From Azoarcus sp. CIB (GTDB lineage: Bacteria; Pseudomonadota; Gammaproteobacteria; Burkholderiales; Rhodocyclaceae), in the NCBI RefSeq assembly GCF_001190925.1, contig NZ_CP011072.1:186001-250000 (forward strand): a DNA stretch of 64,000 nucleotides, given 5' to 3'. A model generated the notes under the pieces. That model was given only the letters and a program-made list of their open reading frames with translations. It made no database searches and was not told the origin of the DNA. This document shows positions 52,287 through 63,300 of the stretch, piece by piece. Both the position numbers and the translations under genes were made by a program. Position 1 is the stretch's first letter. Each line of letters opens with the position of its first letter.

Positions 52287-53632
52287 CTGCGGACCAGACC
52301 CTCTGGCTCATCGAAGACGACCCCGCCGTGCGCAACGCGAGCGGCCAGTCGCTGCGCATCGCCGGTTTCGCGGCACAACCGTTCGCCGATGCCGAGTCCG
52401 CGCTGGCGGCCCTCGCCGGCCGGGTGCCGGACGCGGTCGTGAGCGACGTGCGCCTGCCCGAGATGGACGGCATCGCCCTGATGGGGCGCTTGTTGAAAAC
52501 CGACCCGGGAATTCCGGTGATCCTGATCACCGGCCATGGCGACGTGACGATGGCCGTGCAGGCGATGCGCGCGGGGGCCTACGATTTCATCGAAAAACCG
52601 TTTCCGCCCGAGCGGCTCGTCGAGGTCGTGCGGCGCGCGCTCGAGAAACGCCGTCTGACGCGGGAGGTCAGCCGCCTCACGGAAGAACTCGCCCGTCACG
52701 CGGGGGCGGCGATCGTCGGCGAGTGCCCGGCCATCCAGAACCTGCGCCGGCTCGTGGGCGCGCTCGGCCCGACGGCCGTCGATGTGCTGCTGCATGGCGA
52801 GACCGGGACCGGCAAGGAAGTGCTGGCGCATGCGCTGCACGCCGCGAGCGGCCGCACCGGCCCCTTCGTCGCGATCAACTGTGGCGGCCTGCCCGAGAGC
52901 GTGTTCGAGTCCGAGATGTTCGGCTACGAGGCAGGCGCCTTCACCGGCGCGACCAAGCGACGCATCGGCAAGATCGAGTATGCGCACGGCGGGACGCTGT
53001 TCCTCGACGAGATCGAGAGCATGCCCCTCGCGCTGCAGGCGAAGCTCCTGCGCGTGCTGCAGGACCATCGCGTCGAACGGCTCGGCGGCAACGTGCCGGT
53101 CGAGGTGGACTGCCGCATCGTGGCGGCGACGAAGGAAGACCTGAAGGCGCTCTCGGACCAGGGGCGGTTCCGCGCGGACCTCTACTACCGCCTGAACGTG
53201 GCCGTGCTGCAACTGCCGCCGCTGCGCGACCGCAAGGAAGACATTCCGCTGCTGATGGCCCACTTCCTGGCCCAGGCCGCGCAGCGCTTCAAGCTTCCGG
53301 TGCCGCCGTGGGGCGCCGCCGACGTGCTGCACTGGCAGGCGCATGACTGGCCCGGCAACGTGCGCGAGTTGAAGAACGCTGCCGAGCGCATCTGTCTGGG
53401 CCTCTCGGACGGCCTCCCCGTGCCGCAAGGTGAGCACGGCGGCGCCACCGGGCTGGTCGCCCAGATTGAACAGGCCGAGCGAGGCTTCATCCGCAATGCG
53501 CTGAAGGTCGCGCAGGGTCAGGTCGTGCGCGCCGCGGAGCTGCTGAAGATTCCGCGCAAGACCCTCTACGACAAGCTCGCGCGCTACGGCATCCGCGCGG
53601 ACGATTTCCGTGAGCCGCCGCGGGCGGGCTGA
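52283..53632 (+). CDS. DctD-like sigma-54 response regulator
   Basis: The 449-residue protein has a receiver domain with LIEDD, the phospho-acceptor in DAVVSDVRLPEMDG and the lysine in DFIEKPFPPERL. The AAA+ domain has Walker A GETGTGKE, an intact GAFTGA loop and Walker [13 protein letters not shown]. The C-terminal Fis-type helix-turn-helix is GQVVRAAELLKIPRKTLYDKL. It is co-translated with the kinase (ATGA overlap). The palindromic sites before kgtP are its expected targets. Confidence 0.93.
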   Translation: MTADQTLWLIEDDPAVRNASGQSLRIAGFAAQPFADAESALAALAGRVPDAVVSDVRLPEMDGIALMGRLLKTDPGIPVILITGHGDVTMAVQAMRAGAYDFIEKPFPPERLVEVVRRALEKRRLTREVSRLTEELARHAGAAIVGECPAIQNLRRLVGALGPTAVDVLLHGETGTGKEVLAHALHAASGRTGPFVAINCGGLPESVFESEMFGYEAGAFTGATKRRIGKIEYAHGGTLFLDEIESMPLALQAKLLRVLQDHRVERLGGNVPVEVDCRIVAATKEDLKALSDQGRFRADLYYRLNVAVLQLPPLRDRKEDIPLLMAHFLAQAAQRFKLPVPPWGAADVLHWQAHDWPGNVRELKNAAERICLGLSDGLPVPQGEHGGATGLVAQIEQAERGFIRNALKVAQGQVVRAAELLKIPRKTLYDKLARYGIRADDFREPPRAG

Positions 53633-53758
53633 GGCTTCGGGGGCGGAACGGTCTGCGCCATAAGGGTGTTACTACGCAGCTGACCCAGGAAATGCTTCTC
53701 GGCCAAGGGGACATGCAGAACAATGGAGTCGCAGGTTCCATTTACGGGATTGGGATGC

Positions 53759-55012
53759 TTACGCCTGGATGACAGACTCCATGCGCTGCACTTCGACCGA
53801 GGGCAGCTGTAGTTTTCGGGCCACCGTGCGCCAGTCTTCAATGGCGTCGCGCACCTCATCGAGCATGCTCTTGGCGGCCTCCTGGTTCAAACGGTACAGC
53901 TCCGCTTGTTCCATCGCTACGCGAATATCAGGCTCCGCGTTCTTGCTATCGATGGCAAGCGCATGCGTCTGCTTCGCCGTGTTCGGATTGATGTCGAACG
54001 CGGGAGACAGCCGCCAGCCAGAGGGCTCCCGGATAAACCCGTGATTGCGCAGATGGTCATCACGATTGCCAACCAGGATGTTGAAGAGCACCCGACGAAA
54101 GAGCTGCGCGAGGTCCTCATCAATGTGGCCCTGCGCGCCGTGGTCAGAGATGAATTCCGCCAGGTCCAGGTAACTGGCGCCCGCCTCACCATCCTGCCGT
54201 TCGAGCAGTGTCATGGCAGAAGCGTACATGCGCCGACCGTCATCGGTACGGTCAAATCGGGCCGAGCAGAAGGTACCGTACTGGTCGGAGAGGTACTCGA
54301 GCCGCGCCTCAGGCACGATGATGCCTGCCTTCCGAGCCAGTACGTGCATCAGATACTCCCAACCGCCGACGTTGTAGCGGTCATCCTTCGCGGGGAACTT
54401 GGCTATCCAGAGGCGCTTGTCGTCGTCGGTGAAGTTCGCCTTCGGCCGCGCGCCGCCGAGAGACGTTCCGGGTGCGATGAGCAGGGCAAGCCAGCGCTCG
54501 TATTCGGGCAGCCTTTCGACGCCTGGCTCCTCTATGCGTTGGCAGATGTACGCCAGCTCCTTAAGGTCCGTCACCGGCGGAGCGGCGTTGTCGCTGGTGT
54601 CGAGGAACGGGCCTCCGGGTTCACAGAAGCGCAGGCCACCCATGCGCGTATGGTCGTAGACGCCCAGCAGGAAATCTATCTCATGGAAGGCGCGCATCTT
54701 CCTGGAATTCCTGGCCGCTTCGGCCGCTTCGCGGCGCTCCATCAACACACGGCCCCACCGGTCTGGTGCGGAGTCCATGAAGACCCCGAATGCCCGCGCA
54801 TCGGCGGGCGGATGCTGCTCGCCGCGCCAGAGTTCGAGCCGCGGGTCCAGTGCAAATGCCTGGTCGCGCTTGAGCCATTCCTTGTCGTATTCAAAGGCCG
54901 CCGGGGCGTCGGTGCGAACTTTGTGGCGGTAGAGCGTGCCCACCCGCTGGCGCACGCCTAGTTCCGGCGCGTCCAGATGGACTTCATACGTGAGGCGGTT
55001 TGCTTGGGCCAT
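53759..55012 (-). CDS. hipA: HipA-family serine/threonine kinase toxin
   Basis: The 417-residue protein starts at the ATG at 55012 (MAQANRLTYEVHLD); its first 29 bases overlap hipB. The N-terminal subdomain has GTLYRHKVRTDAPAAFEYDKEWL. The glycine/proline loop GTSLGGARPKANF, the catalytic NRDDHLRNHGF (active-site aspartate and asparagine) and the DFG-like FDINP are all intact. HipA kinases phosphorylate translation components such as glutamyl-tRNA synthetase and cause growth arrest or persistence when not held by HipB. Codon use looks less GC-biased than the surrounding genes, consistent with acquisition. Confidence 0.93.
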   Translation of the reverse strand: MAQANRLTYEVHLDAPELGVRQRVGTLYRHKVRTDAPAAFEYDKEWLKRDQAFALDPRLELWRGEQHPPADARAFGVFMDSAPDRWGRVLMERREAAEAARNSRKMRAFHEIDFLLGVYDHTRMGGLRFCEPGGPFLDTSDNAAPPVTDLKELAYICQRIEEPGVERLPEYERWLALLIAPGTSLGGARPKANFTDDDKRLWIAKFPAKDDRYNVGGWEYLMHVLARKAGIIVPEARLEYLSDQYGTFCSARFDRTDDGRRMYASAMTLLERQDGEAGASYLDLAEFISDHGAQGHIDEDLAQLFRRVLFNILVGNRDDHLRNHGFIREPSGWRLSPAFDINPNTAKQTHALAIDSKNAEPDIRVAMEQAELYRLNQEAAKSMLDEVRDAIEDWRTVARKLQLPSVEVQRMESVIQA

Positions 55013-55334
55013 TGTTCGGTTTTGTGGCGCGTTTGCGCGTGCGCGGTTGCGGCAGCGAGAGGTCCTGTAGCTTGCGACCAAGCTCATCGTCGCGTGCGAG
55101 TTCGTCAATGTCGTCATCGAGTCCGAGCACGCGCAGTGCTCGCATGTACGTCCCCATGGCGATTGTTGGGTCGCCGTTCTCCAGTCGTCGCAAGGTCTCG
55201 CGCGAGACGCCCATGCGCTCGGAGAAGAGTTCCGTCGTTATCCTGCGTCGCAGGCGCGCGAGCCGCATGCGCTCGCCGAGCGCCACAAGCTGCCGGAGCA
55301 CGGAAGGAAAGGTGGGGAGCGTCGTTTTAGCCAT
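54984..55334 (-). CDS. hipB: HipB-family helix-turn-helix antitoxin
   Basis: The 116-residue protein starts at the ATG at 55334. It has a Cro/CI-type helix-turn-helix: ALGERMRLARLRRRITTELFSERMGVSRETLRRLENGDPTIAMGTYMRALRVLG. The C-terminal tail is basic and proline-rich. It overlaps hipA by 29 bases in another frame, so the two are co-expressed. HipB should repress the operon at the repeated CACATATATTAGGC sites just upstream and bind HipA. Confidence 0.9.
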   Translation of the reverse strand: MAKTTLPTFPSVLRQLVALGERMRLARLRRRITTELFSERMGVSRETLRRLENGDPTIAMGTYMRALRVLGLDDDIDELARDDELGRKLQDLSLPQPRTRKRATKPNNGPSKPPHV

Positions 55335-55339
55335 GACGA

Positions 55340-55456
55340 CACATATATTAGGCAAACAAGCGCATTTCGGCAAAGTTATGTGTTATTTGCCAACCTTGCC
55401 GTTCGGCGGATAACACATATATTAGGCAATTGCGGTAAGACCGCCTAATATATGTG
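55340..55456. promoter_or_regulatory. HipB operator array
   Basis: CACATATATTAGGC occurs at 55340-55353 and 55414-55427, and inverted as GCCTAATATATGTG at 55443-55456. The last two form a perfect inverted repeat of 14-bp arms around 15 bp. The first copy begins 5 bp from the hipB start codon. Confidence 0.8.
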
Positions 55457-55653
55457 GCAGAGCTCTGGGCGTAGCGCGCCCCAAGGCCTCGGTACGCGTC
55501 GACGCCGGAGCGCAATGGCTGGCCAAGTTCGCCAGTCGGCACGATGCCTTCGGCGTGCCCGGCCACCGTGCGCATTCGATGTAAGAGCTGCTCTAACACT
55601 TTGAGCTTTCTACGTATGGGTCAGCTGCGTAGTAACACCCCGCCACAAAGAAA

Positions 55654-55676
55654 AAGGCCCGGCAGAGCCGGGCCTT
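55654..55676 (-). terminator. Rho-independent terminator of the cold-shock gene
   Basis: On the minus strand AAGGCCCGGC-TCT-GCCGGGCCTT is followed by TTTCTTTG, a strong stem with T-run, about 29 bp past the csp stop codon. Confidence 0.9.
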
Positions 55677-55704
55677 CATCATTCGAATCCTGCCGCGAGG
55701 CGGA

Positions 55705-55908
55705 TTACATCGGGCGGATGTTGCCCGCCTGCTTGCCCTTCGGGCCGGAGGTCTCGTCGTACTGAACCTTCTGGCCTTCGGTCAGGCTCTTGAAACCCGA
55801 GCCCTGAATCGCGGAGAAGTGCGCGAAGAGGTCCTCGCCACCGTTGTCCGGGGTGATGAAGCCGAAGCCCTTGGCGTCGTTGAACCACTTGACGGTACCA
55901 GTTGCCAT
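55705..55908 (-). CDS. cspA: Cold-shock domain protein (CspA family)
   Basis: The 67-residue protein starts at 55908 ([20 protein letters not shown]), after GGGAAC. The RNA-binding motifs KGFGFI and LFAHFS are intact. The length and sequence are typical of CspA/CspD-type RNA chaperones that melt mRNA structure in the cytoplasm. The roughly 220-bp leader up to 56129 could hold a temperature-responsive 5' region; nothing specific is recognised in it. Which Csp paralogue it is cannot be decided. Confidence 0.93.
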   Translation of the reverse strand: MATGTVKWFNDAKGFGFITPDNGGEDLFAHFSAIQGSGFKSLTEGQKVQYDETSGPKGKQAGNIRPM

Positions 55909-56129
55909 GTCTGAAGTTCCCAAATCAAAGTTTACATAAGGGGCGTTTGCCCAAAGTTGCGACAATCGCGATCGGGGAATGACGGACTGAGTACCAAAGG
56001 ACTTCAAGCTCGAAACGCCACGCGATGACTGATGCGCGCTGAGCAGTCTGGTGAAAAACTGCGGCGCGGTCAACTACCTCGCGCTCCGCTTTGCGCGTAA
56101 ACGCGTGTCATCGTGCACATTCGCAACCT

Positions 56130-59100
56130 TCAACGACCCCGCATCCCGCGCAGCGCAACGGAAACGACCTCGCCGTCGCCCGGGCGCGCCAGCGATTCCT
56201 GCACGGCGCGCAGGCGTTGGCGCAGCCGCTCATACAGCCAGCCGCCCTTCTGCTGCTGCGTCAGGCGCTGGAGTTCGATGGCGGCGCGCGCGTGGCTGAT
56301 GCGCTGCGTGACGAGATCCTTGTAGATGCGGTTGGCGACGCGCCGCCGGCGCACCGCGTCGCCCGCATCGACAAAGCCTTCGACCGCGAGCACGAGGCGT
56401 TCGAGCAGGCCCTGTTCGCGCGTGGCGCCGAGCTGGGCGCGCACGTCGGCCATGGCGTGCTCGAGGTTCGCGGCGATCTGCGCAATCTGCGCCTGGGCGA
56501 GCGCGGCCTGGCCGTGCGGGGCGTGGCGGGCGGCGGCGAGCGTGGCGCGCACGTGCGCCTCGCACAGCAGTCCGTAGTCCTGGAAGGCGGCGAGCGCGGC
56601 GAGCCCGCGGCGAAAGCGGGTGGCGTCGGGCGCGTGCAGGTCGGCGCAGGCGTCGTGGCACTGTCCCCAGGCCTGCCAGCGGTACACGAAGTCCAGCCCG
56701 GTGCCCTTGATGTTCTGGATGCCCATGATGCGGTTGTGCAGGCCGGGCGGGGTGTGCTGCGCGATGAGCTCGACGATGCGGTTGCCGCCGGCGTGGTAGT
56801 CGGCGACGGTGACGAGCTTGCGCTCGAACCAGCGCCACAGCAGCGCGCGGAAGTCCGCGTCGAGCGCGGCTGCGAGGGTGGGGTCGGGCGTGGCCGGCAA
56901 GCCTTCGAGGCGCTGCGCGAAGGCGCGGTATTCGTCGTGCGCGGCGAGGTCGGCGCGCGCGCAGGCGAGGATCTCGTCGGCGTGCGCGACGCCGGCGGCG
57001 GCGAGCGCCTCGGCGAGCGCGTCGGGGCGCTTCCATAGCGCCGCGAGCGTCGCCGCGTCGTCGGGCAGCTGCGGACGCAGCATCGCCGCGAGCCGCGCGT
57101 GCAGGCGTGCCGCGGTCCAGGGCTGGCGCAGCCGGCGCGCCTCGCCTTCGAGCACGGCGAGCGGGTTGGCGCCGCGTTCGGGCCACAGCGTGAGCGCGGC
57201 GGCGTGCTCGTCCCAGGCTTCGCGGATGTAGCCGTGCAGGCCCTCGAGGTTGGAGCCGATGAGGAAGTGCCGATCGGCGGCGATGTCCGCGACGAGGATG
57301 CTGGCGAACACGCGCGAGCGCGCGATGCGGTCGGCGCGGTTGTTGACGACGGTGCTGACGAGCGTGCCGGGTTCGGCATCCATGTCGATGCGGTCGAAGC
57401 CCAGCCGCGTCCAGTTGCCGAGGCAGCCGAAGCGCTCGTTCGCGGACATGCCGTTGGCGAAGGACAGCGTGCGTCCCGCGACCGGCGCGGGCGGATACAC
57501 TTTGAGTACGCCGAGGTCGGGCACGACGCGGTCGGCCATCTCCTTGAGCGCGTAGTCGGCGGCGATGCCGAACTCGCCCGCCATGCGTGCGACCAGCGCG
57601 ATGTTGTCGGGGTGCTCCTGGTAGGGGAAGCGCGCGAGCACGTCGGGCGCGAGCAGGCCGGATTCGAGCCAGCCGGTGGTCTCGACGCGCGTGCCGAGCA
57701 TCTGCGCAGCGTGCGCGAGGATGGGGCGCATCTGCTCCTCGCTGGTGACGAGGGTCGCGCCCGGCGGGATGAAGTGCGTCATCACCTGCGGGATGTCGAT
57801 GCCGGCCGGGCCCTGCAGGTCCTCGTGGTCGGGGAAGGTGTTGGTGATGGTCGCGAGGTCGTCGCGCATCCAGCGTCGCTGCAGCAGCTCGACGAAGGAG
57901 GGTGTGAGCGCCATGCATTCCCACAGGAACACGTCGGCCTTGAGATCGCTGGCGATGCGCGTGACGGCGTGCTGCTCCCAGATCGTCGCCTTGTCGTAGG
58001 GGCGGAACAGGAACATCTCGCGCAGCGGCTGGTGCGGGTGGGCGTGCAGGAACATCGCCTCGCAGCCGGTGGTCTTGCTGACGACGCCGTAGCCGAGGCT
58101 GTTGAAGAGGGCCGCCTTGAGGCGCTCGGTGCCGGACTTGCCGCGCGTGCCCCAGCCGCCGACGACCAGCGGAATGTCGCGCCGCGCGCGCCGCTGGCGG
58201 TGGTTCACGACGAGATGGCGGGCGGTGAAGGCGGCCAGCGCGGCGCCGAGGAAGAGCGCGAGTTCGGCGAGCGAGTTGCCGTAGACGGAGAAGAAGTAGT
58301 TCTGGAAGCGCTGCCACAGCTCGTCGTTGCCGGCGCCCAAGGCGAAGCCGGCGGGGAAGAAGCGCGTCACGGCGGGGTCGGCGGCGGCGTCGCGGTGCGG
58401 CGTGAAGCGCAGCTCGAAGCCCAGCTCGCGCAGCCGGCGCGCGTAGTGGTCGGGCGCCTGCTGCGAGCCTTCGTGCCAGTTGCGTGCATGCGCGAAGTCG
58501 GCGAAGCGCCACACCAGGCGGGCGCGCATCGCGAGGCGGCGCAGGAGCGAGGTGGGCGGGGCGAGTTCGGTGACGCCTTCCGGCGCGAACAGGCGCAGCG
58601 GCTGCTGCGTGCGTGGCAGGTCGAGCGCGGAGAGCAGTTCGTCGGGCAGCGGCAGCCACGGGCGCGAGCCGGCCTCGCTGGCGTGATGCAGCGGTTCGCC
58701 CGGCACCTTGGTCTGCGCGAGCTCGGCGAGGATGCGCGAGGGCGCGCGCAGGCTGCCGCGGAAGATACGGCCGGTGGTGTGGCGGAAGGCCTGGCGCTTG
58801 TCGGGCGAGGGGTGGCGCAGCTCGTGCAGCCAGCGCCACAGGCGGAACGCGAAGCGGTGGCCGCGGTAGAGGTGCCAGCCGCCGCGGCGGCGTTCGAAGT
58901 CGAGCGGGAAGCCGTCGCGCGCGAGCAGCATCGCGGCGAGGCCCAGACGCTCGCCCGGCACGGCGTCGAAATCGTCGGGCAGGCGGCGGTCGCGCCCGGG
59001 CGGGCAGGCCTGTGCTTCGGTGCCGAGGCGGGCGACGAGCTCGCGCAGTTCGACGTCGTCCACCAGCATGAAGCGCGCGAGGGTCTCGGCGGCCCAGCGG

Positions 59101-60363
59101 CGCACGCGCAGGTCCGCTGCGCGCTGGTGCAGGCGGCGCACGGCGTCCTTGATGCGCGCGAGCTCCATGGAGCGTCCGCCCACCCCGGCGAAGCGTGCGC
59201 CGCGCGGGCAGGTGCCGGTCGCCGCGGCGATCAGGCGCTCGCTGACGTGCAGTGCGGTGCGCAGCACGAAGGTGTCGTATTCGCGTTCCAGCCGTTCGAG
59301 CAGCCACGCGAGCAGCGGCAGGCGGTCCTCGCCGTGGTGTTCGGCGATCGCCAGCAGCGCCTGGGCGCGCACCTGCGGCACGTCGTGGCGAGCAGCGGCG
59401 GCAGGCACTGTTCGACGATCTTCGCGGTGCCGCATGCAGGGCTTGTGCGAGACCCTGGCGCACATAGGGGCTGACGTCGGCCAGCGCGGCGGGCAGCAGC
59501 GCGGCGGCGGCCGGCAGGGTCGCGATCGCATCTGCGGCGAGTTGCACGGCGCGCCGGCGCACGAACAGGTCGTCACCGCCGTGCGGGCGCGCGAGGCGCA
59601 GGCGCACGACTTCGAGGAAGGCGGCGGGGGCGAGTTCGCGCAGCAGTTCGATGGCCTCGACCTGCTGCCACACGTAGAGGCGCGCGTCCTGCGCGCAGCG
59701 GTAGATGAACTGCACGCTGCCGGGCTGCACTGCGCCCTCGTGCCGCCCCGGCGGTAGGCCCATGAGGGCGTCGGCGAGGCAGCGGAAGGCGGCGAGGCGC
59801 ACGCGCGCATGGCCGTCGAAGGCGAACAGCGCGCGCGCCGTGCCTTCGACGTCGAAGCGCTGCCACAGCCACGGGCGGGTCTGGTCGTCGGCGGCGGCGA
59901 AGGTGGCGCGGGCGTGGCGGCCGAGCAGCTCGAGCGCGACGACGATGCGCCGCTCCAGCGCGGCGATGCGGGTGTCGAGGCGGTCGGCGAGCGCGTCGGC
60001 GCCGAACCAGCGGGCCAGCGCGGCGCGGTCGCCGGCGAGCTGCGCCCGGTCGGCGCCGAGCGCGCGGGCGTGGGCGAGCAGCAGGCGGCGGCGTTCGTCG
60101 TCGCCGGTGGCGAGGCCGAGGTCGCGCACGAAGCGGGCGTGGCCCTGGCGCAGCTCGTCGATGCCGCTCTGGCCTGCGGCGATCGTCTCGGCGAGGAAGT
60201 CGGCCAGCGGCAGGGCGTCGTCGCCGTCGGGCGCGAGGCTGCCCTGGCGGCGGCCGGCGGCGAGCCAGCGCAGGTGCTCGGCGGCGAAGGCGTCGAGTAC
60301 GCGCCGTTCGAGCTTGCGCTGGTGCGGCGGCAGGGCGGCGATCAGGCTTTGCCAGGCGATCAC
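56130..60363 (-). CDS. HEAT-repeat protein with CapB/PgsB-type Mur-ligase domain, two frameshifts
   Basis: The gene starts at the GTG at 60363, which overlaps the stop of the upstream gene, and would encode about 1411 residues if frameshifts are corrected. Residues up to about 400 are helical, HEAT-like (VRLAAFRCLADALMG, VRQGLAQALHA, VRAQALLAIAEHHG). A central part (about 400-690) has one or two membrane segments. From about 710 there is a Mur-ligase P-loop domain with VVGGWGTRGKSGTERL and TNTFPDHEDLQGPAGI, as in poly-gamma-glutamate synthase CapB/PgsB. Between 59385 and 59430 two single bases appear to be missing: the coherent reading moves through three frames within about 40 bp. It is either a pseudogene or a sequence error. 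Confidence 0.78.
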
Positions 60364-63300
60364 GGTTCGTCTCGCATGCGGTTGTTGTGCGCCTGCGGCG
60401 CGCGGCGCTCGCGCAGGTCGCGGAAGTCGATCTCGCCGGGGCGGAAGTCGCGGTAGCCGCGGCCGTTGCCGAAGTGCCAGGTCAGTTCGAGGCCGAACAG
60501 GTTGCGGTCGCGCGCGAGGTCGCGGCGCAGCGTGAGGCCCAGTTCCAGGCGTTCGCGGCGCGGCAGCCAGTGTTCCCAGCCGACTTCGAGGTTGAGCGCG
60601 CCGCCGGTCGAATCGTCGGCGCGGTGGCTGTCCTCGAAGTACTGGCGGCCGTCCCAGTTGGCGTCGAAGCGCAGCGGGCCGAGCAGCTGGCGCCAGCCGA
60701 GGCGGCCCGAGAGATGGTCGGGCGACTTCAGCGGGTTCATGTCGGGGTTGGTCGTGACGCCCGCGCCGGCGTACAGCTCGGTGTCCAGCCACGGGCGCCA
60801 GGTGAGGGTCTTGGCCACTTCCAGCCCGCGCGGGTGGTGGTCGCGGTAGGGGCTGTAGATGTCCTGGTCGATGCGCCCGGCGGCGAAGAAGCGGTTGGCT
60901 CCGAGGCTCTGGCCGCGCCAGAACAGCGAGATGCGCGGCTGCATGGTGAGGCGCGGGGTGAAGGCGAAGAGGTGCGTCGCGCTCGCGCGCAGGCCCCACG
61001 AGGATTCGAGGTAGTCGTTGTTGGCGGGGCTCTGCGCGAAGGCGCTGCCTTCGACGTGGAAGTTCCAGTGGGTCCAGGCCGGCGCGGTGCTCGCCGCGCC
61101 GCGCAGTCCCAGCGTCGGGCCGCCGCCTTCGCGCTCGCGCACGAGCAGGTCGCTGCGGTAATGGGTGTTCCAGCTCTCGGCGAAGTAGCGGTGCGTGGCG
61201 GCGAATTCGGTGAAGCGTTCGTGCTCCTCGGCGTCTTCCGCGGCGGCGCGTCGAATGCCGAGGCGACGCGCGATGCGTTCGAGGCTGGGCGCGAACGGAC
61301 CCGTCTGTGCGGCGGTCAGGCGCCCGAGCACGAAGCGGTCGAGGACGCGCTTGAGCGCGGGGCTGCGCGGATCCCCGCCGAGGGCGGCATTGACCCAGTC
61401 GAAATAGCGGTCGATGCGGACGCGTGCGCGTGGCCCGGCCGGCAGGCGGTTCGTCGCGGAGGAGGTGCTGTCCTCGAAGCCGTACAGACGCTCGCGCCGC
61501 GCGAGGCTCAGGCTCCTGGTGCCGTCTTCCTGGCCGCCCAGCGGGAAGTGGTCGTCGAACGCGATGCCCGTACCGGTCGGACGGTCGGCGATCGTCACCG
61601 CAGGCGGCGCCACCGGTTGCGGTGCGGCGTTGTAGGTGCGCGGTTCGCTGCGCGGGCGGCCGGGGTCGAGGCTGCGCAGGTGCAGGCGGTACAGCGATTC
61701 GGTGCGGCCCGCGGCGGGCGGCAGGATGATCTCCTGCCAGCCCGCCTCGATGCGTTGGTAGCGGCTCTCGCTGCGGCCATCCACCCATTCGTCGATGCGC
61801 AGCCAGGCGGGGCCGTCGATCGCGACGCGCAGCGGCTCGGCGCGCGTCGCGACGTGGTAGAAGCGCTCGGTGCGGTCGGCGAAGGCGGGCCGGCCCGGTT
61901 CGGTGAGGCGCACGCGCAGGAACTGGTCGGCGAGCGGTTGCGCGATCCACACGCGCAGCGTGTGGGCGCCGGCCGGCAGCGCAATCCGGCGCGCGGTCGT
62001 GCGGCCGGGTTCGAGCACGAAGGGCACGGGCGCGGCCTCGTCGATCTGCAGCAGCGCGGTCATCGCCTGCGGCGGCAGCGCGCCGGCATCTTCGGCCTTG
62101 AGCGTGACCTCGATGCGGGTCGGCGTCGTGTCCTGGGTCGACACGACGAGGCGGTTGGCGCCCGAGAGCAGGCGCTCGTCGGTGCTGGCCGGCGCGAGCA
62201 GGGCGCGGCGCACGCGCAGCGCGGGCGATTCGGGGTCCCAGCCGGCGACTTCGCGCGAGCGCAGCCCGGCGCTCGCCTGGACGCTGTCGAGCGGCGTCCA
62301 CACCGCGTCGCGCGCGATGCGGGCGACCAGCGCGGACAGCCCCGGCACGGTCGGGTGCGCGTGCAGGATGTCCTCGGCGAGCGCGAGGGCGGCGTGTTGC
62401 CGCTCGGGCTGGTGTTCGGCGAGCCACGCGAGGCTCGCGACGCGTTCGCGCAGTGCGGCGTCGGAGCGTTCGGCGGGCCAGGCGAGGAGCGTCTGCCAGT
62501 CGCCGGCGGCACGCAGGGCGGCCTCGTTGGCGCTGTCGGTCGGCCCGGTCGCGGCGGGCAGGGGCGGCGGGGTAGTGTCGGCGAGGGTGGCCGGGTTCGC
62601 GTCGATCAGGTTGCGCGCGAGGCGCAGGCGGCGCGGTGGCTCGCCAGGATGCACGTCGAGCAGCAGCGAACAGTCGATGCAGGGGGCCGGCCAGCGCAGC
62701 GGGTCCTGCAGGTCCACCCCGGCGCCCGCGGCGCGTGCAACGGCGGTGTCGGGCGTCAGGCGTGGCAGCAGGGGCAGCGGCAGGGCGGCCTCGTCGATCG
62801 CGACGCGCACGAGCAGCGGGCGGTCGCCGCCGTCGGCGGCGAAGTCGTGCCAGCCCGGCCCGACTTCGATCTCCTGCACCACCGCACGTCCGGCGGCGGT
62901 CTGCGGGCGGCCGACGAGCTGCAGCGCGGGTGCGGCGGCATTCGACGTGATCGGCGCGAGCCATTCGCGCCCGGCCCCGCGCACCCGCAGCCAGCCGTCG
63001 ATGCGGTCTGCGCTGTCGGCCCGATGCAGCGGGCGGGCCTCGATGCGCAGCTTCGCCGGACCGGCGACGCGCAGGCGCAGCGGCCGTTCGGGCTCGGCGC
63101 GGAAGGCGGTGAAGCCGACGTCGCGGTCGATCGAATGGAGCGCCTGCGCGCCGGCGAAATCGGTCGCGAGGTGGGCGGCGTCCTGCCAGCGGTGCGGGCC
63201 GGGATGGCTCGCTTGCCAGTCCGCCCAGTCGGGCAGCGCCCGTTCGGCGGCGGTCGCATCCGCGCGCAGCGCCGCGTGGATGTCACGCGCTCGGGCGAGG

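Larger units (their letters stand above)
53664..55640. mobile_element. Putative non-autonomous mobile unit carrying hipBA
   Basis: A 24-bp sequence beginning GGGTGTTACTACGCAG at 53664-53687 is repeated perfectly in inverted orientation at 55617-55640. Directly outside lie CGCCATAA (left) and CGCCACAA (right), 7 of 8 identical, which looks like an aged 8-bp target duplication. The 1977-bp unit encloses only hipB and hipA; no transposase is present. It sits just outside the csp terminator. Confidence 0.7.

Noticed and set aside
55348-55599. 83-codon minus-strand frame upstream of hipB
   Set aside because: It runs through the operator repeats, has no ribosome site and no recognisable family; more likely non-coding DNA of the mobile unit.
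57099-59474. 791-codon plus-strand frame inside the CapB-like gene
   Set aside because: Antisense shadow; Glu/Gly/Ala/Val-rich without domains, while the minus strand holds the Mur-ligase P-loop.
56230-62964. 2244-codon minus-strand frame spanning both CapB-like and partner genes
   Set aside because: Only its segment from 60363 to about 59430 is real (N-terminus of the CapB-like gene). The rest is out of frame with the recognisable domains.
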